Source of the DNA: Rhodothermaceae bacterium
GTDB taxonomy: Bacteria; Bacteroidota; Rhodothermia; Rhodothermales; JAHEMB01
Assembly: GCA_024643915.1 (NCBI GenBank)
Contig: JAHEMB010000349.1
Span: 1 to 5,140 of the forward strand
Direction: 5' to 3'
DNA length: 5,140 bases
The notes below the pieces were generated by a model that was not told where the DNA came from, ran no database searches, and saw only the letters and a program-made list of their open reading frames with translations. A program made the position numbers and the translations under genes. Shown here in pieces: positions 1-5,140 of the stretch (its first letter is position 1; each line of letters begins with the position of its first letter).

Positions 1-1662
1 GTCGGTGTCGAGAGCGGAGAGTTCGATGGGGTCGAGGGCGAGGGAGGACAAGAAGTCGGCGCGCGAGGCAAAACTGTCGGCGAGGCCGACGAAGTGCTCC
101 AGGTCTTGCAGGCGCTTCGGGTAGTCCTCGTAGTATTTGCGCCGGCAGACGGGCTCGTAATACTGCACCACCGCCTCCACTTGCTCCACGAGCGGCACCT
201 CAGGTTGACGGATGGCGCGCAGCATGGCGAAGAGCCGCTTGAGCGCTTCGACGTAACGCGGCGAGTAGGGCCGGTCCTCCAGGGTGAACGGGTCCTCGGC
301 GGCGGAGGTGATCCACTCGATCAGGTCGTGCGCCGTCTTCGGTCCCACCCCCTCCAGCAGCTGCAAGATGCGGTTCCAGGCGATGGCGTCCTTGGGATTC
401 TCGGCCACGCGCAGGTGCGCCAGCACGTCCTTTATGTGCGCCGCCTCGCTCAGCTTGAGCCCGCCGTACTTCACGAACGGGATGTTGCGGCGGTTCAGTT
501 CCACTTCCAGGTCGTACGAGTTGAAGCCGCTGCGGAAAAGCACGGCCATACGGTCCAGCGGCACGCCTTCTTCGCGCAGCTGCAAGATCACCTGACTGAC
601 GAACCGGCTCTCGTAGCGGTCGTCCGGGGCGGGCACGAGGGCGGGCCGCTCGCCGTTCTTGACGTCGCTGAAGAGTTGTTTGTCGTAGCGGCGCCGGGCC
701 TCTCCGATGAGGTGGTTGGCGAGGTCGAGGATGGGCTGGGTGGAGCGGTAGTTCTGCTCCAACTTCAGCACCTGCGCCTCGGGGAAGTGCTGGGGAAACT
801 CGAAGATGTTACGGAAGTCGGCCCCCCGGAAACGGTAGATGGATTGCGCGTCGTCGCCCACCGCCATCACGTTGCCATGGACCGAGGCGAAAGCACGGAC
901 GAGGGCGGCCTGCGGACGGTTGGTGTCCTGATACTCGTCCACCAGCACATGGCGGCAACCGGCGGCCACCTGGCGGCGCACGTCGTCGTTCTGGTCGAAG
1001 AGGTCGAGGGTATGGTGGAGGAGGTCGTCGTAGTCCATCAGCCCGTGCTGGCGCTTGTAGGCCACATAATCGTGCTGAAGCTGCTTCAACTCCTCCCCAT
1101 ATTCGAGGAACTGCGGGTAACGTGTATCGAGGACCTCGTCGAGGGGCAGTTCCCGGTTGGCCGCCGCCGAATACATTGAATAGAGCGTTTTCTTGCGGGG
1201 GAACCGCTTACCGGCCCGGTGGAAGCCGCGCATCGTGCGGAGCACGTCGAGCACGTCGGCGGCGTCGGTGGCGTCGAGGATGGTGAAGTGGTTGGGGAAC
1301 CCGATTTTGGGAGCGTAGCGGTGGAGGAGGGCGAGACAGAACGAATGGAACGTGCCGCCCTGCACCCGGCTGCATCGTCCGTCGAGAAGGGCCGTGGCGC
1401 GCGTCACCATCTCGCGCGCGGCCCGGCGCGTGAAGGTCAGCAGCGTGATCTGCTCGGGCGGCGTGCCCGTCTCGACGAGGTAGGCCACGCGGTAGACGAG
1501 CGTGCGCGTCTTGCCCGTGCCGGCGCCCGCCACCACAAGCACCGCCCCGCCCGGCGCCGTGGCCGCCGCGTGCTGCTGCGGGTTCAACTCACCCGCGTAG
1601 TCGAGGGTCAGGATGCGCGCCGGCACCGACGTGTCGGCCTTGAGAACGAACCGGCGAGCCAT
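1..1662 (-). CDS. UvrD/Rep-type SF1 DNA helicase, C-terminus cut by window edge
   Basis: This is the N-terminal 554 residues of an ATP-dependent 3'-5' DNA helicase of superfamily 1 (UvrD/Rep/PcrA group), read in one open frame from the ATG at 1662 to the left edge. Motifs in order: Q-motif LNPQQ (27-31), Walker A AGAGTGKT (45-52), motif Ia LLTFTRRAAREM (74-85), motif Ib GGTFHSF (102-108), Walker B DEYQD (242-246), motif III GDDAQSIYRFRG (269-280), motif IV QNYRST (303-308), and the 2B-domain entry VKYGGLKLSEAAHIKD (397-412). Motifs V and VI should follow beyond the edge; family members usually run to about 650-780 residues. The N-terminus (ARRFVLK... then a Q-motif) resembles a UvrD-like subfamily distinct from classical UvrD, so no symbol is given. 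Such enzymes unwind DNA in repair, or clear stalled forks and bound proteins. The gene is divergent from parA, with 480 bp between the two start codons. No Shine-Dalgarno sequence precedes the ATG. Class is certain; the exact role is not. Confidence 0.93.
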   Translation of the reverse strand, partial: MARRFVLKADTSVPARILTLDYAGELNPQQHAAATAPGGAVLVVAGAGTGKTRTLVYRVAYLVETGTPPEQITLLTFTRRAAREMVTRATALLDGRCSRVQGGTFHSFCLALLHRYAPKIGFPNHFTILDATDAADVLDVLRTMRGFHRAGKRFPRKKTLYSMYSAAANRELPLDEVLDTRYPQFLEYGEELKQLQHDYVAYKRQHGLMDYDDLLHHTLDLFDQNDDVRRQVAAGCRHVLVDEYQDTNRPQAALVRAFASVHGNVMAVGDDAQSIYRFRGADFRNIFEFPQHFPEAQVLKLEQNYRSTQPILDLANHLIGEARRRYDKQLFSDVKNGERPALVPAPDDRYESRFVSQVILQLREEGVPLDRMAVLFRSGFNSYDLEVELNRRNIPFVKYGGLKLSEAAHIKDVLAHLRVAENPKDAIAWNRILQLLEGVGPKTAHDLIEWITSAAEDPFTLEDRPYSPRYVEALKRLFAMLRAIRQPEVPLVEQVEAVVQYYEPVCRRKYYEDYPKRLQDLEHFVGLADSFASRADFLSSLALDPIELSALDTD

Positions 1663-1667
1663 CTTCT

Positions 1668-1701
1668 GATTGCGGAGTGCGGATTGGGGAGTGCGGATTG
1701 G
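1668..1701. repeat. 14-bp tandem duplication of the GCGGATTG type
   Basis: Two exact adjacent copies of GGAGTGCGGATTGG occupy 1674-1687 and 1688-1701, preceded by a partial unit GATTGC (1668-1673). The repeat lies 6 bp upstream of the helicase start codon, so it probably falls in that gene's untranslated leader. The 9-mer GATTGCGGA at 1668-1676 recurs at 4077-4085 in the tandem repeat at the start of the DUF5683 gene, so the two look like members of one dispersed family. Function is unknown. Confidence 0.7.
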
Positions 1702-1773
1702 GTGGGCCGGGGAACGGGTGGCACGCAACCTCCGCCTTTCCAATCGTGGCGGGCGGGGGGTTGTTTCGGGAAT

Positions 1774-1833
1774 GCTTTCAGCGGTCATCCGTCAGCTTTT
1801 CCTTTTTTGGGCTGAAAGCTGATCGCTGAAAGC
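1774..1833. repeat. Large imperfect inverted repeat (possible stem-loop element)
   Basis: Two 23-nt arms (1774-1796 and 1811-1833) are reverse complements at 19 of 23 positions, separated by a pyrimidine-rich 14-nt loop. The outer ten bases of the arms (GCTTTCAGCG and its complement) match perfectly. The element sits between two divergent genes, so it does not terminate either of them. Its left arm shares CAGCGGTCA and CGTCAGCTT with the repeat at 4907-4943, which suggests a dispersed intergenic repeat. It could also be a protein-binding site or a folded leader of the helicase transcript; nothing seen here decides between these. Confidence 0.65.
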
Positions 1834-1859
1834 CAATCGCTCGGAAAATCGAAAATCGG

Positions 1860-1892
1860 TTTGGTTTGCCACGGGTTTTCTTGCTACCTTTG
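1860..1892 (+). promoter_or_regulatory. Candidate Bacteroidota-type promoter for the parA operon
   Basis: TTTG at 1860-1863 and TACCTTTG at 1885-1892 are 21 bp apart. They fit the known Bacteroidota housekeeping promoter pattern (TTTG at about -33, TAnnTTTG at about -7, spacer 19-21). A tandem GAAAATC pair (1844-1857), locally AT-rich against a GC-rich background, lies just upstream. Transcription would start near 1898-1900 and give a leader of about 240 nt before parA. A second TTTG at 1865-1868 would leave only 16 bp and is less likely. This rests on motif match alone. Confidence 0.55.
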
Positions 1893-2142
1893 GGATGCCG
1901 GCCTTGCTTCGCGTCGCGCCCGCTGCCGAGCCGCCTCATGGGCCTCGCCGCGACGACCCTCCCGCCGCGTCTGTACTCGGTAAATTCATGGCCTTAAAGG
2001 AGATGCTTGGAACAGCAAGCGCGCCTGATGCATGTCAACCGCGCCGAAGCACCTCCCGGGTCCTGATGATTTCTCTTGCTACCGATGCCGTGGCCCGCTC
2101 GCTCGTCCTGCACCATCCAGGTCTTTAAGATCCACGTTCCCA
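1893..2142 (+). other. Long parA leader region, no gene recognised
   Basis: About 250 bp lie between the candidate promoter and the parA start. An open frame at 1895-2128 and an upstream in-frame extension of parA from 2032 both exist, but neither encoded peptide looks like a conserved protein. Small inverted repeats are visible: CGTCGCG (1912-1918) with CGCGACG (1949-1955), and GCTTG with CAAGC around an AACAG-containing loop near 2005-2020. Short stems like these are expected by chance in GC-rich DNA. No riboswitch or small RNA is recognised. Confidence 0.4.
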
Positions 2143-3015
2143 ATGGGTAAAGTCATAGCCGTTGCCAATCAGAAAGGAGGGGTCGGGAAAACCACTTCGT
2201 CGATCAACCTGGCTGCCTCCCTAGCGGCGACCGAGCACCCGACGCTCCTGATTGACATCGACCCCCAGGCCAACTGCACCTCCGGCATCGGCATCGACCC
2301 GCGCACGACCTCTTCCTCGACTTACGAGGTGCTCATCGGCGATGTGCCCTTCGAAGACGCCATCCTCTCGACCGACCTGCCGTTCCTCGACGTGGTGCCG
2401 AGCCACATCAACCTCGTCGGCGCCGAGATCGAGATGATCGACGTGCTCGAACGCGAGCGCATCCTCAAAAACGCTCTGCTGCGCACCCGCCGCAAGTACG
2501 ATTTCATCGTCATCGACTGCCCGCCCTCCCTCGGCCTGCTGACACTCAACTCGCTCACCGCCGCCAACTCGGTCTTGATTCCGGTGCAGGCCGAGTACTT
2601 CGCACTTGAAGGGCTGGGTCAGTTGCTCAACACCATCAAGATCGTCCGCCAGCACCTCAACCCGGAACTAGAGATCGAAGGGGTGCTGTTGACGATGTTC
2701 GACACGCGGCTGCGCCTGTCGAACCAGGTAGCCAACGAGGTGCGCCGCTACTTCGGCGACAAGGTGTTCCGCACGATTGTGCAGCGGAACGTGCGGCTGT
2801 CCGAGGCGCCGTCGTTCGGCAAGCCAGTGCTGCTGTACGACGCCACCAGCATGGGAGCGCGCAACTACATCGGCCTGGCGCGGGAGATCCTGCACAACAA
2901 CCAGCGCTTCTTGCAGCGTCCCGAAGAGGTGCAGGAAGAGGTCTCCGCCGACACCAACGGCTTTGGCGCCCGCTACAGCGAAGCCTCCACCCCCGCCAAC
3001 GGCTTCACCCTCTGA
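2143..3015 (+). CDS. parA: Chromosome partitioning ATPase ParA (Soj)
   Basis: A 290-residue ParA/MinD-type ATPase. ATP-bound dimers coat the nucleoid and, when ParB stimulates hydrolysis, move or anchor the origin-proximal ParB-parS complex. Visible motifs: deviant Walker A KGGVGKTT (11-18) with signature lysine K11, Walker A' DIDPQAN (38-44), Walker B with D125 in FIVIDCPPSLG, and the Soj-type block NVRLSEAPSFGKPV (216-229). The ATG at 2143 is preferred because ParA proteins typically start directly at MGKVIAVANQKGG. An in-frame ATG at 2032 would add 37 residues without family resemblance. The last 30 or so residues (260-290), acidic then Ser/Thr/Asn/Gly-rich with NGFG and NGFT, extend past the usual Soj end near 255-260 and are probably disordered. 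Upstream is a candidate promoter; parB follows after 66 bp on the same strand. No Shine-Dalgarno sequence is evident. The absence of a long N-terminal DNA-binding domain supports the chromosomal type. Confidence 0.96.
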   Translation: MGKVIAVANQKGGVGKTTSSINLAASLAATEHPTLLIDIDPQANCTSGIGIDPRTTSSSTYEVLIGDVPFEDAILSTDLPFLDVVPSHINLVGAEIEMIDVLERERILKNALLRTRRKYDFIVIDCPPSLGLLTLNSLTAANSVLIPVQAEYFALEGLGQLLNTIKIVRQHLNPELEIEGVLLTMFDTRLRLSNQVANEVRRYFGDKVFRTIVQRNVRLSEAPSFGKPVLLYDATSMGARNYIGLAREILHNNQRFLQRPEEVQEEVSADTNGFGARYSEASTPANGFTL

Positions 3016-3081
3016 TGACGTGTCTTCTATGATCGGCTGCTACGAACACCAAGGCAACAAGCAACCTGCTCTTTAGCTCTC

Positions 3082-4050
3082 ATGGCTTCGAAAAAAGCGG
3101 TACTCGGTAGAGGCTTGAACGCCCTCCTCCCCTCCCAGGGCGAGGAGGCGGAGGCCCAGGAAGAACACGCGCAGGGCAGCAACCTGCCCAAAGGCCGCCT
3201 CTACACGTTCGAGGACCGGGTGCGGCTGCTGGGCCGCGTGGCCGACATCGAAGTTGACCACATCCGCCCGAACCCCTACCAGCCCCGCCAGGACTTCGAC
3301 GAGAAGGCACTCGACGAGTTGGCCGCTTCCATTGTCCAACTCGGCATCATCCAGCCCATCACGGTGCGGGCCCTCGGCAGCGGGCGCTTCGAGGTGATTT
3401 CGGGCGAGCGGCGCCTCCGGGCGGCCCGCCGCGCCGGCCTCAAGCGTGTCCCCTCGTACGTGCGCGAGGCGGACACCGAGGAGATGTTGGAGATGGCGCT
3501 CGTCGAGAACGTCCAGCGCGAGGAGCTCAACCCCATTGAGGTGGCCCTCGGCTACCAGCGCCTTCTGGACGAGTGCGGGCTGACGCAGGAGCAGGTGGCG
3601 AAGAAGGTGGGCAAAAACCGCGCGACGGTGGCCAACGCCCTGCGCCTGCTCAAGCTGCCGCCCCGCGTGCAGGCCTCCCTCCGCGACGGCAGCGTGACCG
3701 CCGGCCATGCCCGCGCCCTCGTCACCATCGACGACCCCAGGGATCAGCTCAACCTCCTCAAAGCCATCGAGGACGAGGGGCTGACCGTGCGCGCCGTGGA
3801 GGAACGCGCCCGCACCTGGCACCAGGCGCAGCAGGAGCCGGACGAGACCGGCAACGGCGCCGTTGCCGTCGCCGCACCGCCCACCCGCGAGGCGCTCCAG
3901 GTGCAGGATTATGCCAACCGGCTGCGCACACGGTTCAGCACTCAGGTCAAGATTAAGCACAAGAACGATGGTGCCGGCCGCATCGTCATCGACTACTACG
4001 CCACTGAGGACTTGGAGCGGCTGATGGAGTTGCTGCTCACGGACCAATGA
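3082..4050 (+). CDS. parB: Chromosome partitioning protein ParB (Spo0J), parS-binding CTPase
   Basis: A 322-residue ParB, which loads at parS sites near the origin, spreads as a CTP-dependent sliding clamp and stimulates ParA. The N-terminus carries a basic LGRGLNALL stretch (8-16), the type of segment that activates ParA ATPase in this family, followed by an acidic linker. The ParB/Spo0J core begins at IRPNPYQPR (61-69), with GIIQPITVR (88-96), the CTP-binding GERRLRAA (108-115) and ENVQRE (142-147). A helix-turn-helix for parS recognition spans about 167-193 (LTQEQVAKKVGKNRATVANA, then LRLLKLP). A low-complexity Gly/Ala/Pro-rich linker (about 250-268) leads to the C-terminal dimerisation domain (about 270-322). 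All hallmark motifs are intact and length is typical. It lies 66 bp after parA, and its TGA overlaps the next gene's ATG, so translational coupling is likely. No matching parS palindrome is seen in this window. Confidence 0.96.
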   Translation: MASKKAVLGRGLNALLPSQGEEAEAQEEHAQGSNLPKGRLYTFEDRVRLLGRVADIEVDHIRPNPYQPRQDFDEKALDELAASIVQLGIIQPITVRALGSGRFEVISGERRLRAARRAGLKRVPSYVREADTEEMLEMALVENVQREELNPIEVALGYQRLLDECGLTQEQVAKKVGKNRATVANALRLLKLPPRVQASLRDGSVTAGHARALVTIDDPRDQLNLLKAIEDEGLTVRAVEERARTWHQAQQEPDETGNGAVAVAAPPTREALQVQDYANRLRTRFSTQVKIKHKNDGAGRIVIDYYATEDLERLMELLLTDQ

Positions 4051-4751
4051 TTGTGGATCGCGGATCGCGGATCGCGGATTGCGGATTTCAGAATCCGAAG
4101 TTCGAGATCATCGGCTTCTTTGCGCTTCTGCTTTTTCCCCTTCTCCTCCCCCTGGCTGCCTCGGCACAGACGGATACGACGGCGGTGGTGGTTTTGCCCG
4201 ACCCGGCTGCCGTCGAAGCCATCGAGATGGCTACGTTACCTTCGTGGCGGGCCGCGCACGAGCCGAGGACGGCCCTGCTGCGGGCGGCGATGGTGCCGGG
4301 GTGGGGGCAGATCTACAACCGACAGTATTACAAGTTGCCCTTCGTCTATGGGGGCCTGGTCGGCCTGACGGCCGGCGCGCTTCTCGTCAACAATCAGTAC
4401 CTCCTCTACCGCCGCTCTTATCTTTATCTCGCCCGGCGGGACGAGAACGGCGTGCCTGACTTTCCTGAGTTCGAGAATGATTTCGAGAAACTGGTGGATC
4501 GGCTTGGCCGCTCGCGCGAGGACGTAGAGGCCAGCAGCGCCACGTTTGCGTCGGCTTTTCGGGCGCAACGCAATAATCTTCGGCGCAACCGTGACCTTTT
4601 GTACGTTGGCATCGGCTTATTCTATGGGCTAACTGTGCTCGACGCTTTTGTGAGCGCGCACCTGGTCGGTTTTGATGTGGGCGAGGACCTGTCGATGCGC
4701 GTGCTGCCGCACCCAGAAGGCGTCTCGGCAACACTCCACGTCCGGTTTTGA
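4047..4751 (+). CDS. DUF5683-family membrane protein, third gene of the parAB operon
   Basis: A 234-residue protein resembling the Bacteroidota DUF5683 family; its biochemical role is unknown. A hydrophobic stretch at 21-40 ending ASA, before QTD, looks like a cleavable signal peptide or an anchor. The family core follows: basic segment and VPGWGQIYNRQYYKLPFVY (83-101), a hydrophobic segment (about 97-114), a charged middle region (about 129-182), a second hydrophobic segment (about 184-204), then DAFVSAHLVGFDVGEDLS (199-216). The protein is therefore expected in the inner membrane. Its ATG overlaps the parB stop (ATGA), which implies coupled expression. As I recall, parA-parB-DUF5683 order is common in Bacteroidota. 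The oddity is that residues 3-14 or so (DRGSRIADCGF) come from a 7-bp tandem repeat, so the N-terminus is not conserved family sequence. The only other in-frame start I see is GTG at 4053. The family call is from memory of the motif pattern. Confidence 0.85.
   Translation: MIVDRGSRIADCGFQNPKFEIIGFFALLLFPLLLPLAASAQTDTTAVVVLPDPAAVEAIEMATLPSWRAAHEPRTALLRAAMVPGWGQIYNRQYYKLPFVYGGLVGLTAGALLVNNQYLLYRRSYLYLARRDENGVPDFPEFENDFEKLVDRLGRSREDVEASSATFASAFRAQRNNLRRNRDLLYVGIGLFYGLTVLDAFVSAHLVGFDVGEDLSMRVLPHPEGVSATLHVRF
4055..4089. repeat. Five-unit 7-bp tandem repeat inside the DUF5683 start region
   Basis: Five consecutive 7-bp units are visible: GGATCGC at 4055, 4062 and 4069, then GGATTGC at 4076 and GGATTTC at 4083. 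Because 7 is not a multiple of 3, the translation has a seven-residue period (DRGSRIA then DCGF). The array begins 5 bp after the parB stop codon and shares GATTGCGGA with the repeat near 1668. Repeats of this (GCGGATT)n kind are familiar, from memory, as intergenic filler in several bacterial phyla, so this copy seems to have entered, or been captured by, the coding region. Confidence 0.8.
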
Positions 4752-4812
4752 AAAGCCGGTGAGGGCAACCCTGCCGACGAACTTTGACCGGGCCTGCCCG
4801 TTGGAGGCACGA

Positions 4813-4842
4813 TTCGGGCGTTTTCATATATAAGCGCCCGAA
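4813..4842. terminator. Hairpin downstream of the parAB-DUF5683 operon, possible terminator
   Basis: TTCGGGCGTTT (4813-4823) pairs with AAGCGCCCGAA (4832-4842) as an 11-bp stem with one G-U wobble and an 8-nt AT-rich loop. It lies 61 bp after the DUF5683 stop codon. It is followed on the plus strand by A residues rather than a T run, so it is not a canonical intrinsic terminator in the operon's direction. It may still end or stabilise the operon transcript, or act as a binding site ahead of the downstream glycosyltransferase. Confidence 0.4.
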
Positions 4843-4906
4843 AAATCAGCACTTTAGCTCGTTTAAAGGTCAATCTCACGGATGCGGTAAATGCTCTCTG
4901 GCTAAA

Positions 4907-4943
4907 GCCGTCAGCTTACAGCGGTCAGCTTTACTGGCGTCAG
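4907..4943. repeat. Degenerate direct repeat of the GCGGTCAGCTT type
   Basis: GCCGTCAGCTT (4907-4917) and GCGGTCAGCTT (4921-4931) differ at one of 11 bases and are spaced 14 bp apart. A weaker third copy, GCGTCAG, follows at 4937-4943. The 9-mers CAGCGGTCA and CGTCAGCTT also occur in the inverted repeat at 1774-1833. Short flanking inverted ends TCTCTGGC (4895-4902) and GCCAGAGA (4963-4970) bracket the array. No open frame of conserved appearance covers it, so it is taken as intergenic repeat DNA. Confidence 0.55.
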
Positions 4944-5018
4944 TCGTCTTCGGCTCGTGTCTGCCAGAGAAGAAAAAGCGGACGGCTTCCTGCGACGTGC
5001 TCACGCACCGGCGTTTCT

Positions 5019-5140
5019 ATGGCGAAAATCATCTACGCACTTAGCGGGCAGGGACGGGGCCACACCTCGCGCGTCATCGCCGTCTCGGACGAGCTGCGGC
5101 GGCGCGGGCACGAGGTGATTTTCTGCTGTGGCGGCACGGC
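5019..5140 (+). CDS. MJ1255-like glycosyltransferase, N-terminal fragment
   Basis: Only 40 complete codons are present before the right edge. The peptide begins MAKIIYALSGQGRGHTSRVI and continues to a strand ending in FCCGGTA. A short hydrophobic strand, then a Gly-rich loop with GxGRGHxSR, a helix ending in RRRGHEV and a second strand are what the N-terminal nucleotide-sugar glycosyltransferase (GT-B) fold shows in MJ1255-type and family-28-like enzymes. Those transfer sugars to lipid or polymer acceptors; the substrate cannot be told from this fragment. The ATG at 5019 is chosen because the conserved strand follows immediately. It is 267 bp downstream of the DUF5683 gene, beyond a hairpin and a repeat, so it is probably a separate transcription unit. 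No Shine-Dalgarno sequence or clear promoter is visible. Confidence 0.72.
   Translation, partial: MAKIIYALSGQGRGHTSRVIAVSDELRRRGHEVIFCCGGT

Noticed and set aside
94..1179. 361-codon plus-strand open frame opposite the helicase gene
   Set aside because: It is antisense to a gene with all the expected SF1 helicase motifs. Its product is a His/Val/Leu/Arg-rich sequence with no recognisable domain, typical of a mirror frame in GC-rich coding DNA.
1219..1815. 198-codon plus-strand open frame over the helicase N-terminus and the intergenic repeats
   Set aside because: It is antisense to the Walker A region and runs on into repeat DNA; the translation is low-complexity and lacks family features.
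1895..2128. 77-codon open frame in the parA leader
   Set aside because: The peptide is Pro/Ala/Arg-rich with no recognisable motif, and the frame begins right at the predicted transcription start with no ribosome binding signal.
2032..2142. Upstream in-frame start that would lengthen ParA by 37 residues
   Set aside because: The extension has no resemblance to ParA N-terminal sequence, while the ATG at 2143 gives the canonical family start immediately before the Walker A motif.
2766..2790. Palindrome GTTCCGC ... GCGGAAC inside parA, considered as a parS site
   Set aside because: The 11-bp centre is too long for the compact 16-bp parS palindrome, and the bases encode conserved ParA residues (FRTIVQRNV), so the symmetry is probably coincidental.
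3071..3079. 9-mer CTTTAGCTC just before parB, repeated at 4852-4860 upstream of the glycosyltransferase
   Set aside because: A single shared 9-mer at different distances from the start codons (about 2 bp and 158 bp) does not match a known promoter or operator and may be chance.
3073..4047. 324-codon minus-strand open frame covering almost all of parB
   Set aside because: It mirrors a gene with intact ParB motifs. Long antisense frames are common in GC-rich genes, and the translated sequence shows no domain.
4784..5044. 86-codon open frame between the DUF5683 and glycosyltransferase genes
   Set aside because: It runs through a hairpin and a repeat, overlaps the well-supported glycosyltransferase start in another frame, and encodes no recognisable protein.

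Overview
The window is high-GC bacterial DNA with five protein genes, two of them cut by the window edges. Three signs point to the Bacteroidota/Rhodothermota side of the tree, most likely a GC-rich lineage such as Rhodothermia. The chromosomal parA-parB pair is followed directly by a DUF5683-type membrane protein, an order I recall from Bacteroidota. A promoter-like TTTG / TACCTTTG pair lies upstream of parA and resembles the Bacteroidota housekeeping sigma consensus. Start codons lack clear Shine-Dalgarno sequences. The lineage is an inference, not a demonstrated fact.

Layout. Positions 1-1662 (minus strand) hold the N-terminal 554 residues of a UvrD/Rep-type superfamily 1 DNA helicase; its last motifs lie beyond the left edge. 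Positions 1663-2142 are a 480-bp divergent intergenic region. It holds a 14-bp tandem duplication, a large imperfect inverted repeat, a candidate promoter facing parA, and a leader of about 240 nt. Next come parA (2143-3015), parB (3082-4050) and a DUF5683-family gene (4047-4751) that overlaps the parB stop by 4 bp, so the three probably form one transcription unit. Positions 4752-5018 are non-coding, with an 11-bp-stem hairpin and a degenerate direct repeat. A MJ1255-like glycosyltransferase begins at 5019 and leaves the window after 40 complete codons.

How the genes fit together. ParA (an ATPase) and ParB (a parS-binding CTPase clamp) form the chromosome origin segregation system. The DUF5683 protein has an N-terminal signal/anchor and two further hydrophobic segments. 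Its function is unknown, but its tight coupling to parB makes a membrane role linked to segregation or envelope growth a fair hypothesis. The helicase and glycosyltransferase are separate units by orientation or spacing.

The most unusual feature is that the first 14 or so codons after the DUF5683 start lie in a 7-bp tandem repeat related to intergenic repeat sequence near the helicase start. A second, AGCGGTCAGCTTT-like repeat also occurs in both intergenic regions. I see no CRISPR array, tRNA, rRNA, transposase or canonical parS site, and no clear evidence of an undescribed multi-gene system.
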